From the NCBI GenBank assembly GCA_021805865.1, contig JAJZDX010000015.1, positions 55,387 through 119,386 of the forward strand: DNA of 64,000 nt. The letters run 5' to 3'. Within the stretch, counting starts at the first letter, position 1, and each line of letters opens with the position of its first letter. Below, one piece after another: positions 37,240-45,868 of this stretch. The translations under genes were made by a program, and so were the position numbers. The notes under the pieces were generated by a model. It searched no databases, was not told where the DNA came from, and was given only the letters and a program-made list of their open reading frames with translations. The DNA comes from Pseudomonadota bacterium. GTDB taxonomy: Bacteria; Pseudomonadota; Gammaproteobacteria; Steroidobacterales; Steroidobacteraceae.

Positions 37240-37788
37240 TGAATGCCGACTCATGTCCTTTGTCGCCCTCTGGCGAAACCTGGGTCAGTGCCGTGGCAAA
37301 TTCACCGGGAGTCCCAGGCAAGGCGACTCTCGGGCGCCAACGGCGTCAGACACTCTTCATCGCGCGCTTGCTCGGCGTGGTTGCGTTCACCCCCGAGGCG
37401 GATTGAACGGAATGACTCGCTACATCCCACGCGTCGCAAACACTAGGCAGGCGGTATCTTAATACGAATGTCGTGCAAGTACGACATTTGTCCGATTGAT
37501 TTATATAATTTTAATTATTCCAGCATGACTGTTCCGTATCTGCACCATATGTCCCATCCCTTCGCGGGTGTCGTGGAAATCTCAGCGGGTCACCGCTCCC
37601 CCGATTTGCGAGTTCCGGTCCTGGCGGGATGGTTTGAGCTTCTCGCGCCTGGAAACCGCTCCTTCCCGGGGTAACCCGCCGCCGGCCAGCCCATCCCGGA
37701 TGCATCGGCAGAGGCTCGGATCGTGGATCATTCACGTCGGGCTCGACACACTTGCGGCACATCGCCGAAGTGCCGCGGAGATCGAGAC
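37240..37788. other. Gap with an AT-rich patch and an inverted repeat
   Basis: 549 bases with no gene of quality on either strand. At 37464-37491 there is an inverted repeat: ACGAATGTCGT, a 6-base spacer, then ACGACATTTGT, which pairs over 10 of 11 positions. It is followed by an unusually AT-rich run (37490-37520, 'gatttatataattttaatt'). This could be a terminator-like hairpin, an operator or the scar of a mobile element. Confidence 0.45.
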
Positions 37789-38697
37789 TCAGGCCCGTGC
37801 GGCGTCGATGAATGCACGCAGCTTCGGCGCCAGGGACGCCCTCTTCGGAAAGTAAAGAAAAAGCCCCTCTTCCTGCAACCCGCTCTGAGGAAGGATCCGC
37901 AGCAGGCGGCTCGCGCAGAGGATTTTCCGCACGAGCGGCTCGAAGAGACAGGCGATCCCGATGCCCGCCAGGGCAAGGTCGCGCGCCAGCGTCACGTCGA
38001 TGATCACGGCCGTGCCGCTCGTCTTCACGGACATCTCGCGAGCACCGTCCACCAGATCCCGCTCGCAAAGGGCTGCCCCCGCCGAGCAGCCGAAACCCGA
38101 AGCAGTTCTGGTGACTCAGCTCTGCCAGAGACACGGGCGTGCCGCGAGCGGCAAGGCAGCGCGGTGCGGCCACGAGAATGGCTTCGAAGGCGGCATGATC
38201 CGGACTGCCACCATGTCCTGCTGCACGGCTTCTCCCAGCCTGACCCCGACATCGAACCCTTCGGCCACGATGTCCACGAAGGCATCGTTCGTATGGACCT
38301 CGACCACCCCGCGCGGATGGGTTTGTGCAAGGCTCGCCAGAATGGGCGTCAGGGCCATGAGGACGGCGAGGCGGGGGAGGCGTTGACCCGCAGCAGCCGG
38401 TGACCTCCCCGCGCCGCACGGTGCGTGTCTCAACGGCCTTTTCGATGTCTTCCAGGGCCGGTGTCCGACGCCGGCAAGAAAGCGCCGTCCAGCCTCCGTG
38501 AGCGAGACGCTGCGAGTGGTGCGGGCGAACAAAGGCTCACCGAGACGGTCCTCGACGGCGCGCACGGCATGGCTGACTGCGGACGCGCTCATGTTCAAGG
38601 ATGCGGCGGCCGCAGCAAAACCACCCAGTCGGGCACCGCCCGTCATCACAGGCAGGTGGAGCAGAATATCGCGCTGCAGTGATGAAATAGATCGCAT
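37789..38697 (-). pseudogene. LysR-family regulator, frameshifted
   Basis: A LysR regulator is recognisable from MRSISSLQRDILLHLP at 38697: HTH LGGFAAAAASLNMSASAVSHAVRAVEDRLGEPLFARTTRSVSLTEAGRRFL, effector-domain pieces VEVHTNDAFVDIVAEGFDVGVRLGEAVQQDMVAVRI, and a C-terminus GTAVIIDVTLARDLALAGIGIACLFEPLVRKIL...FPKRASLAPKLRAFIDAARA ending at 37789. These lie in different frames, requiring at least three shifts. It is divergent from the SDR gene at 38806, the usual layout of a LysR and its target. The DNA-binding domain alone is still in an open frame. Confidence 0.8.
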
Positions 38698-38805
38698 ATT
38701 TTGTGCGCCCCGACCCGTACTCCAGAATTTAGTAGCTGATTGGATCATGCCGGCTCCGCGAAGATCTATCCACAACACACCAGCCAACCTTGGGAGCGAA
38801 CGGCA

Positions 38806-39645
38806 ATGACTAGTCCCACCTGGTTCATCACGGGCACTTCGTCCGGCTTCGGCATGGCCTTCGCCCTGCATGCCCTCGAGCGTGGCTACAACGTCGTTGC
38901 CACGGCCCGAACACTGGCCAAGCTCGAGCCGTTGCAGCGGATGGCTCCCGATCGCGTGCTGGTGGAGAAGCTGGACGTGACGGCTCCCGGGGACGCGGAG
39001 CGGGCTGTGACGGACGCCCGGCGGCGTTTCGGTCGCATCGATGTGCTGATCAACAACGCCGGCTACGGCATCGTGGGTGCGGTCGAGGAGACTCCCGAGG
39101 CGCAGCTTCGCGCGCTGATGGAGACCAACTTCTTCGGAGCGATGAACGTCATCCGCGCCGCGCTGCCGGCACTGCGAGCTCAGAGAGGCGGCGCAATAGT
39201 CAACATCTCGAGCCTCGGCGGCCAGCTTTCAGTCGCCGGGTTCGGCGCGTATTCGGCAGCCAAGTTCGCGCTGGAAGGCGCGAGCGAGGCGCTGGCGCAG
39301 GAGCTCAGGCCCTTCGGCCTCAAGGTGCTGATCGTGGAGCCCGGCCAGTTCCGGACGGGCTTCGCGGGAGCGGCGCTGCGCCACATGCCGGCGATCGAGG
39401 CGTATCGAGATGCCGTTGGCGGAACCCGCGAATTCGCACGCCGCATGGACGGCGCGCAGTCCGGTGACCCCAAAAAAGCGGCCGCCGCGATCGAGGCGGC
39501 GCTCGACTCTCCCAACACGCCGCTCAGGCTGCAGCTCGGCGCCGACGCAGTCGATGCCGTCCGCAACCATGCCGAGGCGCTGCTCGAGGACCTCGAGGCT
39601 TGGGAGGCGCTTGCGCGCAGCACGGCCTTCGAGCAGAGCACCTGA
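38806..39645 (+). CDS. Short-chain dehydrogenase/reductase
   Basis: A 279-residue SDR with TGTSSGFG (cofactor binding, residues about 8-15), an Arg in TARTLAKL favouring NADP(H), NNAGYGIVG, ISSLGGQ, and catalytic YSAAK. The C-terminal PGQFRTGFAGAAL region follows family rules. GGGAG lies about 10 bases before the ATG. It is divergent from the broken LysR gene, so any LysR control has been lost. Substrate unknown; this subgroup often acts on small aldehydes, ketones or quinones. Confidence 0.88.
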   Translation: MTSPTWFITGTSSGFGMAFALHALERGYNVVATARTLAKLEPLQRMAPDRVLVEKLDVTAPGDAERAVTDARRRFGRIDVLINNAGYGIVGAVEETPEAQLRALMETNFFGAMNVIRAALPALRAQRGGAIVNISSLGGQLSVAGFGAYSAAKFALEGASEALAQELRPFGLKVLIVEPGQFRTGFAGAALRHMPAIEAYRDAVGGTREFARRMDGAQSGDPKKAAAAIEAALDSPNTPLRLQLGADAVDAVRNHAEALLEDLEAWEALARSTAFEQST

Positions 39646-39878
39646 CCGACACTCCATCCGGCAGTGCCAACATGCGGACAGCCGGTCCGACCGGAGTGAG
39701 CGCGTCGGCGGCGCGCCCCCGGTTGCCGACCCTTCATCACACGCCGCGCGCCCTTTCCGGCCCCTTGCGTGCTCGGGCACGCTCCGCTTGCCAACCGCAT
39801 GAGAAGGAGACAAGCTCGAGCCATGAACGAGGATCGGGACCCTCACGACGGCCACCCGACCATTCGGAACTTGCAGAG

Positions 39879-40433
39879 ATGCAGGCCCGGGTCCGCGCGC
39901 TCGAGACCATCCTGACGGAGAAGGGCTATGTCGATCCAAATGTGCTCGATCGCATCGTCGATGCGTTCGAGACGAAAATCGGCGCGCGCAACGGCGTCCG
40001 CATCGTGGCGCGCGCCTGGACCGATCCTGAGTTCGAGGCGCGGCTCCTTGCCGACGCCACCAACTCTCTGGGCTTTTCGAGCCCGGTGGGAGCTCATCTG
40101 ATTGCGGTGGAGAACACGCCCCGGATCCATAACATGGTCGTGTGTACGTTGGGCTCGTGCTATCCGTGGGAGGTGCTGCGTCTGCCGCCGGTTTGGTACA
40201 AATCGGCGCCTTATCGCAGCCGCGCCGTAATCGAGCCGCGCGCCGTGCTGGCCGAGTTCGGAGTCGAGTTGCCGGCGCACACCCGGATCCGGGTTTGGGA
40301 CTCGACCGCGGCGACACGCTGCCTGGTGTTGCCGATGCGCTCTTCCGGCACCGAAGGCTGGAGCGAGGAGCGGCTCGCCGATCTCGTTACGCGCGACAGC
40401 ATGATCGGCACAGGTCTCGTGAAGTCGCCATGA
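39879..40433 (+). CDS. nthA: Nitrile hydratase alpha subunit, claw cysteine altered
   Basis: A protein of 184 residues from ATG 39879, matching NHase alpha: ALETILTEKGYVDPNVLDRIVDAFETKIGARNGVRIVARAWTDPEF, then VVCTLGSCYPW, PPVWYKSAPYRSR, RVWDSTAATRCLVLPMR and GTEGWSEERLADLVTRDSMIG. The active-site claw is normally C-[ST]-L-C-S-C; here the middle Cys, which becomes a sulfinic acid in mature enzyme, reads Gly (GGC). The first Thr of CTL suggests the cobalt type. Upstream, MNEDRDPHDGHP at 39823 fits the expected N-terminus in another frame, so one base may be missing near 39857. Overlaps the beta gene by ATGA. Confidence 0.85.
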   Translation: MQARVRALETILTEKGYVDPNVLDRIVDAFETKIGARNGVRIVARAWTDPEFEARLLADATNSLGFSSPVGAHLIAVENTPRIHNMVVCTLGSCYPWEVLRLPPVWYKSAPYRSRAVIEPRAVLAEFGVELPAHTRIRVWDSTAATRCLVLPMRSSGTEGWSEERLADLVTRDSMIGTGLVKSP

Positions 40434-41122
40434 ACTCGATCCACGACATGGGCGGCATGCACGGCTTCGGCCCGATCGGGCCTGAAGCCGACGAGACCGT
40501 GTTCCACTCGCCCTGGAAAGGCCGGGTGATGTCCCTTTATCGAGCCGCGGGGTTCCTGCGCCTCTGGACCATCGACGGCGGGCGCGCCATGATCGCGAGC
40601 CTTCCGCCGGCGACTTATCTGACTGCGTCCTATTACGCCAGATGGCTGATGGGTCTCGAGAGGGGCCTGGAGCGCGCGGGTGTCGTCGGTGCCGATGAGA
40701 TCGCAGCAGGCAGGTCGCTGCGCCCGGCGCACAGCCGGCCGCGCATCATGACAGCGGCCAATGTCGCGAATATCCGCCGGTCCAGCTTCGAGCACCCGGC
40801 GCCGGCGCCCGCACGCTTCAAGCCCGGTGACCGCGTCCGCACCCTGAACCTCAATCCCAAGACCCACACCCGCCTGCCACGCTATGCCCGCGGTAAGGAG
40901 GGAGTGATCGAGGCGATACGCGGATGTCACGTCTTTTCCGATACCGCCGCGATCGGCGCCGCTGAGGACCCGCGGTGGCTGTACACGGTCGAATTTTCCG
41001 GCCTGCAGTTGTGGGGCGCGGACCCCGACCCGGCGCTCAGCGTCTCGATCGGGGCGTTCGAGCCTGATCTGGCCCGGCATGAGCGCGCTCGACACCGACT
41101 TTGCAGGGATTCCGTGCGATGA
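40430..41122 (+). CDS. nthB: Nitrile hydratase beta subunit
   Basis: A 230-residue NHase beta subunit: MNSIHDMGGMHGFGPIGPE at the start, then LPPATYLTASYYARWLMGLERGL, the C-terminal SH3-like domain RFKPGDRVRTLNLNPKTHTRLPRYARGKEGVIEAIRGCHVF, and YTVEFSGLQLWG. The last 25 residues (PDLARHERARHRLCRDSVR) differ from the usual short acidic ending, so the natural stop may be lost by a small change near 41075. The beta subunit forms the heterotetramer interface and part of the substrate channel. Coupled by ATGA to alpha and overlapping the accessory gene by 44 bases. Confidence 0.85.
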   Translation: MNSIHDMGGMHGFGPIGPEADETVFHSPWKGRVMSLYRAAGFLRLWTIDGGRAMIASLPPATYLTASYYARWLMGLERGLERAGVVGADEIAAGRSLRPAHSRPRIMTAANVANIRRSSFEHPAPAPARFKPGDRVRTLNLNPKTHTRLPRYARGKEGVIEAIRGCHVFSDTAAIGAAEDPRWLYTVEFSGLQLWGADPDPALSVSIGAFEPDLARHERARHRLCRDSVR

Positions 41123-41564
41123 GGAGGGACCACCGTTGCGCGAGCCCTGGGAGGCGCAGTCCTTCGCCATGGCCCTGGCGCTTCACCGCGCAGGGATGTT
41201 CCAATGGCGCGAATGGGCGGCGATGCTGGCCGAGGAGATCGAGCGGGCGCAGGCCGCCGGCGACCCCGATACGGGGGAAACCTATTACCGCCACTGGCAG
41301 GCGATGCTCGAACGGATGATCGTTGAAAGAGGCCTGAGCGATACACAGGCCATCGATCGCCACAGCAGCGCCTGGGCGCACGCCGCACGCCCCACGGCAC
41401 GCCGATCGAGCTCACGGTCGAGGATTTTCACGGCTAGGCGGAAAACCACGGCCGCTGCTGCAGATACCTCGACGATCCAGAGTCGGCGGGACATTTCGGT
41501 ACCGGCCGGAACGGATCCGGCGTGGCGCCATCTTCATGCGCGCGAGCGAAGCCCGGCTCGCTAG
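41079..41564 (+). CDS. Nitrile hydratase accessory protein, C-terminus frameshifted
   Basis: The first about 105 residues match NHase accessory/activator proteins, which share the helical fold of the beta N-terminus: EPWEAQSFAMALALHRAGMFQWREWAAMLAEEIERAQAAGDPDTGETYYRHWQAMLERMIVERGL. These proteins insert the metal into alpha. After 'WAHAAR' the frame reads Arg/Ser-rich nonsense for about 50 residues, while the adjacent frame gives PHGTPIELTVEDFHG followed by a stop, the expected ending. One C is probably missing in the CCCC run near 41391. The false tail converges with the EamA gene end. Confidence 0.75.
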   Translation: MSALDTDFAGIPCDEEGPPLREPWEAQSFAMALALHRAGMFQWREWAAMLAEEIERAQAAGDPDTGETYYRHWQAMLERMIVERGLSDTQAIDRHSSAWAHAARPTARRSSSRSRIFTARRKTTAAAADTSTIQSRRDISVPAGTDPAWRHLHARERSPAR

Positions 41565-42550
41565 CGCGCTCGCGCGCGCTCCCTCAGTGGCGAGAGCGAC
41601 ACCGTCACGGCTGCCAGAAGAATCAGGCCACCCCCGAGCCAGGAAAGTCCGCTCACCCGCTCGTGCAGGATCACCTCTCCGAGCAGCGCGCCGATCAGAG
41701 GCTCGAGATTGTTGAGAATTCCGGCCCGGTAGGCCGGCATGTGCCGCAAGCCCCAATTCGCGAGGCAGAACGCCACGAACGTGCAGAGCACGCCAAGGCC
41801 CACGAGCCCGACCCACGTCGAGGCATCCACGTGCATGATGACCCTCATGGATTGGCTGCTCAAGGCATCGAAGGGAAGCAACATCAGGGTCCCGAGCAGC
41901 ATGGTATAGGCAGTGGTGGCGAGCGCCGAGTATCGAACCATCAGCTGCTTGCACGTCAGCACCCATCCCGCCGCGGCAACCATCGAGAGCAGTATCAGGG
42001 CGGGCCCCATCCATCCGCCTGCGCTCGGCGCCAGACCCACAATCATTGCCGCGCCGACGCTTGATGCGAGTACTGCGCCCCAGCCGGCAGCGCCCAGACG
42101 CTCATGGCGGATCGTGACCGCGGCCACGGCGACCACTGCCGGAAAGGTGCCTATGAGCAAAGCTGCCGTCGCAGCCGCGGTCATGCTCAATCCGATGTAC
42201 TGCAGCAGCATCAGAGCCGGAACGCCCAAAAAGGCCGCCAGCAGAAATTGCGGCAGATCGGTGAGTCGCAGCCTCTCCCGCCGCCACAGAAGCACCGCGG
42301 AAAACGGCAGTGCCGCGAGGATGAATCGCCAGAGGACCGTCTGTATCGGGTCGAGCTGCCGCAGCACGATTTTCCCGAACGTGAACGACGCACCCCACAA
42401 GACGGCGGCGAGCGCGACAGCCGCCGGGGCCGCGATGTGCGCCCACCGGGGTTGAGCCGTATCCACGACTGCCTGGCCGGCGGGGCCCGAGCACGCTGCG
42501 GCCGCGCGCAGCGGCGCCGACGGTTTGGCCGTGAATTGGGATTGGCTCAC
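41561..42550 (-). CDS. EamA/DMT-family transporter
   Basis: A 329-residue drug/metabolite transporter with ten hydrophobic segments arranged as two EamA repeats. The first begins about residue 38 (AAVALAAVLWGASFTFGKIVL) and the second about 182 (GPALILLSMVAAAGWVLTCKQLMVRY). The C-terminal motif NLEPLIGALLGEVILHERVS is typical. The family exports amino acids, metabolites or drugs. It is divergent from a CGNR-type regulator across 77 bases that hold two kinds of repeat, so it may be that regulator's target. Confidence 0.9.
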   Translation of the reverse strand: MSQSQFTAKPSAPLRAAAACSGPAGQAVVDTAQPRWAHIAAPAAVALAAVLWGASFTFGKIVLRQLDPIQTVLWRFILAALPFSAVLLWRRERLRLTDLPQFLLAAFLGVPALMLLQYIGLSMTAAATAALLIGTFPAVVAVAAVTIRHERLGAAGWGAVLASSVGAAMIVGLAPSAGGWMGPALILLSMVAAAGWVLTCKQLMVRYSALATTAYTMLLGTLMLLPFDALSSQSMRVIMHVDASTWVGLVGLGVLCTFVAFCLANWGLRHMPAYRAGILNNLEPLIGALLGEVILHERVSGLSWLGGGLILLAAVTVSLSPLRERARAR

Positions 42551-42568
42551 GAGTAACCTGTTTTATAG

Positions 42569-42585
42569 ATTATAAAGGTTATAAT
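42569..42585. promoter_or_regulatory. Perfect palindrome in the EamA/CGNR divergent promoter
   Basis: ATTATAA-AGG-TTATAAT is a perfect 7-3-7 inverted repeat in the 77-base gap between the divergent transporter and regulator genes. Its AT-rich arms also offer -10-like hexamers (TATAAT) in both orientations, so a dimeric repressor binding there could close both promoters. Confidence 0.55.
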
Positions 42586-42595
42586 ACGGGCATCG

Positions 42596-42624
42596 ATTTA
42601 ACTGGTCAATACTATTTAACTGGT
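42596..42624. repeat. Direct repeat ATTTAACTGGT x2 before the CGNR gene
   Basis: ATTTAACTGGT occurs at 42596-42606 and again at 42614-42624, 18 bases start to start, immediately before the CGNR gene ATG (42628). The spacing is close to two helical turns, and both copies face the same way, as for a regulator binding as a tandem. There is no Shine-Dalgarno here, so the repeat may also overlap the transcription start of a leaderless message. Confidence 0.5.
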
Positions 42625-42627
42625 TAT

Positions 42628-43278
42628 ATGAGCGAACTTGCGCGATATCGGGGCGCACTTCGGCTTCGCGAGCGCTGGCTATGTCTTGAGCTTTGTAATG
42701 CCACGGTCGACTGGCACGCGAGCGAGCATCCGGTCGAGCATATCCAGGACTATTCCGACCTGGTGGCGTGGGGTCGTGAGGTCGGGCTGCTTGGACCGCA
42801 AGCCTCGGCGGAGCTCAACGCGCTTGCCGCCAAGGAGCCCAAGACGGCCGGCGAGGCGATGACTCGGCTGGTGAATTTGCGCGAGGTTTGCTACCGGACC
42901 TTCGCTGAAATCGCTCATCGCCGAACCCCGGTTGCAGGCGACGTCGCCGAACTGAACCGGTTTCTAGCGCTCTCCCTGTCGGCTGCTGCGGTGACACCCG
43001 CCAGCGACGGCTTCGTCTGGTCGTGGCAAGCCATCGACCTCGACTGGGCACTGTGGCCGCTCACCCGCTCCGCCGCCGACCTGTTGACATCGGACGAGCT
43101 GGATCGAGTGGGCCAATGCGCCGACGACCGCGGCTGCGGCTGGCTGTTCATTGATACGACACGCAGCCGCCGCCGTCGCTGGTGCTCGATGGAATCCTGT
43201 GGAAACCGGGCAAAACAGCGCAGACACCTTCAGCGTGAAAAACTCGGCCGCGGCCGGCGCTCCAGGGAAATGCCCTGA
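42628..43278 (+). CDS. CGNR zinc-finger (ABATE-domain) regulator
   Basis: A 216-residue protein: an N-terminal ABATE-type domain (LCLELCNATVDWHASEHPVEHIQDYSDLVAWGREVGLL...) and a C-terminal CGNR zinc finger (CADDRGCGWLFIDTTRSRRRRWCSMESCGNRAKQRRH, about residues 163-198) with the four expected cysteines. These proteins are putative stress or ligand-responsive transcription regulators. Divergent from the EamA transporter with shared regulatory DNA, which suggests control of export. The residues after RRH are basic and may be slightly longer than in relatives. Confidence 0.88.
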   Translation: MSELARYRGALRLRERWLCLELCNATVDWHASEHPVEHIQDYSDLVAWGREVGLLGPQASAELNALAAKEPKTAGEAMTRLVNLREVCYRTFAEIAHRRTPVAGDVAELNRFLALSLSAAAVTPASDGFVWSWQAIDLDWALWPLTRSAADLLTSDELDRVGQCADDRGCGWLFIDTTRSRRRRWCSMESCGNRAKQRRHLQREKLGRGRRSREMP

Positions 43279-43280
43279 CC

Positions 43281-43618
43281 TTGGCGCGGAAAGGCGCCGA
43301 GGCCAACTTCATCGCACCGCAAAGCCCTCGGGTCTCGAGCGACATCGGGCGCCTCACCCGCGCGCGCATTGAAGCCTATCGAGCCAGGCAGAGGGAGGGC
43401 CTGGAGAGCGAAGCCTTCAAGCAGAAGAAGCGCCTGGCCGACGCGCGGCGCGCTCTGAGGTCCAGGCAGACCAAACACGCCCGAGAGGAAGAACGCATCG
43501 CCCGGAACAGGATGGATGCAGCGCTGAATCGTCTCTCGGTCGCAAGCGCACGGAAGTGCTCGATCGAGATCGGCGGATTTACCCGATGTACTACGCGCCG
43601 CTCCCGTTAGCATCCAGA
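43281..43618 (+). pseudogene. Fragment of an SOS response-associated peptidase (SRAP)
   Basis: The stretch RIEAYRARQREGLESEAFKQKKRLADARRALRSRQTKHAREEERIARNRMDAALNRL (to about 43545) and then, in another frame, VLDRDRRIYPMYYAPLPL (43556-43612) resembles the middle of long SRAP/YedK-type proteins. The N-terminal catalytic Cys region and the C-terminal half are absent. SRAP proteins form DNA-protein crosslinks at abasic sites. A fragment with one frameshift, abutting the CGNR gene, so likely a leftover of rearrangement. Confidence 0.55.
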
Positions 43619-43899
43619 CTTGGCCCTGCGCTCAGCGGTTCCCAACAGCACGCGCACGGCCTCGATCCCTCAGGACCTTCCATCCGGTTCGCGCTTCTCA
43701 GCGGTCGGATTTGCCTCGCTCGGTCGGGCCAGGCGGCGTCTCAGATCCGCTCCACGCGCTTCCCGTTCCGCCTGCTCGGCGATAGAGGCTTTCGCCTGGC
43801 TGAGCCTTATACAGCTTCGCGAACCGATGCCAGCCTACGCACAGCCAGTCTTGGGTATGGTCGGTCGGGCCGGCCGACATCCGGCTGCGCGGTGATGGA
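43619..43899. other. Unassigned remnant DNA between two broken genes
   Basis: 281 bases with short interrupted frames on both strands. Some plus-strand pieces near 43800-43870 may be the 5' part of the dehalogenase-like pseudogene, but no frame is continuous enough to claim. Confidence 0.3.
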
Positions 43900-44556
43900 A
43901 ACCGCCGGGGGCCGCTCACCTCCCAGTTCGCTTCTGTGATCGCGGCGCTCATCGAGCCTTTGGGGGCTCGGGGAATTCGTCCTCCTCGTGCAGGAACCGG
44001 GGTGGTTCCGTCGGAATGCATTACGCGGTTGGACACCCGCGGAACATCCGTGGCATCGTCATCATGGACAGCCGGGCGTGAAAGGCCTCGACGCCTCAGC
44101 CCCTGTTCTCGTCGGTCCTGGGCGGCCGTCCGCTCGGCCACTGGCTCCAAACCCGGCGGAACTTCTTTGCGAGCAAAATCGTGCCGTACGGCCTTTGGCA
44201 CAACGCCAAGAGGACACCAGCACTCCTCGAGGCTTACGTTGAAGCCTTCCCCGATCGCTCCGCCCGCTACCCGACCTGGGTGTTTCCCCGGCACATCCGC
44301 AAGTCGCAGCGCCGGCTGGACGAGATCGAGTCTCACCTCTCACGCTTATCGCACGTGCCCGCTCAGATTCTCCGGGCGGCGCCGCGAGGAGCCGGGACTC
44401 CGTCCCGCCGAATGCACCGCCGGCAAGGGCGTCTGCCATTACACGAGACCGAGATGCTCGATGACGCTTCGCACTTCGTGCAGAAAGATCGACCCGACCG
44501 CCTGGTCGCAGCCATCCGCGGAGTTTTGCAACGCGGCTCAAATTCCGGCGGCGTGA
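43900..44556 (+). pseudogene. Haloalkane dehalogenase-like alpha/beta hydrolase, decayed
   Basis: Pieces in changing frames read as an alpha/beta hydrolase of the haloalkane dehalogenase kind: VIAALIEPLG, EFVLLVQ, GGSVGMHYAVGHPRNIRGIVIMDSRA, an in-frame stop, FSSVLGGRPLGHWLQTRRNFFASKIVPYGLWHNAKRTPALLEAYVEAFPDRSARYPTWVFPRHIRKSQRRLDEIE, and finally DDASHFVQKDRPDRLVAAIRGVL with the catalytic His. The nucleophile region is damaged and the front of the gene is missing. Both frameshifts and a nonsense codon are present, so this looks like real decay. Confidence 0.65.
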
Positions 44557-44624
44557 AGTGGCAGTCACTCTTTGGGGCTCGCCCGGCGCCCGCGACAAAG
44601 CGATCGGCTGCTCTCGGAAAGACG

Positions 44625-45857
44625 CTACGGAATCACCCGGTCCGGGCGTCCGATCGCGGCTGTCGCTTCATTTGATTCGTTTCCGGCTCCAACCGCCGGA
44701 CCGACATATCGGGCACGTGGGCGAATCAGGTGCCCGCCTGAGATTTGTTCCAAAGCGTGGGCCAGCCAACCGACGGTGCGCGCGAGCGCAAAGAGCACGA
44801 GTGGCGCATCGGGAGGCAGCCGACAGCAGGACGTCATGGCGGCAAGCGCGAAGTCGATGTTCGGCCGCTCCCCGGCAAGCTCCTCTGCGGCCGCGCGCAG
44901 CTCCCGGTACTCGGCAGGTATGTCAATTGCGCGAAGCAGCGCGTGCGCTCTCACGTCCCCCTCCGGATAAAGAGGGTGACCGAAACCGCTCAATTCCCGG
45001 CCGCATGTGAGCCGCTCACGTACCGCCGCCTGCATGCCATGCTGCCTTCCCGCCCGAACCAACTCAACCGCCCCAGCCGCCGCCCGACCATGCAGAGGTC
45101 CGCTCAGTGTCGCCAAGCCTGCCAGAACGCCCGACGCCAGCGATGCCCCGGTCGAGACGGCCACGCGTACGGCAAACGTGGACGCGTTGAGCTCGTGGTC
45201 TGCGAGCAGCACCAGTGCTCGACGCAGGACATCCCCAGCCCGCCTGCACCGCCAGGCCGCAGCGAGCCGCTCGTGCAGCGGGCGCTCCTCACCTGGGCCG
45301 ACGACCGAGCCCACGAGCGCGGCCATCACCCGTGCCCCCTCGCCGCGCAATACGGCCGGCGCGCATCCGTGTGAGGGCGGGTCGCGGCCCGCCCGATCGG
45401 CAACAGCGGTAAACATCTTCGACAACACCGGCGTGGAATTCGAGCTGTCATCCAGCGGGCGCATGGATCGGCTCGTTCCTGCCGGCCGTGGCTCACCGGC
45501 GAAGCTGACGGTGCCGCATTGCCACAGGAGGATCGCCACATCCTCGAGCGTTTGCTCCTCGGCAAGCTCGACCGCGTCCAGGCCTCGATACCAGAGGCGG
45601 CCCTGCGCGACGGTCGAGATCCCTGACGGCAGGATCGGATCGCCCCACTCGATTGCTGCGGCCGCCACGCGCTCCGCCTTGCGCGCGCCGGCGCGGCTGC
45701 GTGCGATCTTGCGCACGTCGCCTTCGTGATAGAGGCCACGGCGTGCCTCCTTCGGATCGGGCTTGGCGCGAATCCGCCCACGGCTGACATTTGCATACAG
45801 GGTCTGCGGCCGTACGCCCAGGACCTTCAGAGCTTCAGCGGCGGTCAACCAGCCCAT
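44625..45857 (-). CDS. Citrate synthase-like protein with N-terminal helix-turn-helix
   Basis: A 410-residue protein. Residues 1-60 are a MerR/excisionase-like DNA-binding domain (MGWLTAAEALKVLGVRPQTLYANVSRGRIRAKPDP...GLYHEGDVRKIARSR). Residues 75-385 are a small citrate synthase domain with LADHELNASTFAVRVAVSTGASL, the oxaloacetate-site His in LSGPLHGRAAAG, the second His in GFGHPLYPEGDVRA, and a catalytic Asp candidate in NIDFALAAM. Such fusions are annotated as citrate synthase family proteins; a regulatory role is possible. Start at 45857, AGAGGG upstream. Divergent from a second citrate synthase-like gene. Confidence 0.85.
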   Translation of the reverse strand: MGWLTAAEALKVLGVRPQTLYANVSRGRIRAKPDPKEARRGLYHEGDVRKIARSRAGARKAERVAAAAIEWGDPILPSGISTVAQGRLWYRGLDAVELAEEQTLEDVAILLWQCGTVSFAGEPRPAGTSRSMRPLDDSSNSTPVLSKMFTAVADRAGRDPPSHGCAPAVLRGEGARVMAALVGSVVGPGEERPLHERLAAAWRCRRAGDVLRRALVLLADHELNASTFAVRVAVSTGASLASGVLAGLATLSGPLHGRAAAGAVELVRAGRQHGMQAAVRERLTCGRELSGFGHPLYPEGDVRAHALLRAIDIPAEYRELRAAAEELAGERPNIDFALAAMTSCCRLPPDAPLVLFALARTVGWLAHALEQISGGHLIRPRARYVGPAVGAGNESNEATAAIGRPDRVIP

Positions 45858-45868
45858 GCGCCCTCTTG

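Noticed and set aside
36427..37254. A 275-codon minus-strand frame over the FlhD-like region
   Set aside because: Plus-strand pieces carry the recognisable helical sequence; the minus frame reads as Arg/His-rich antisense without motifs.
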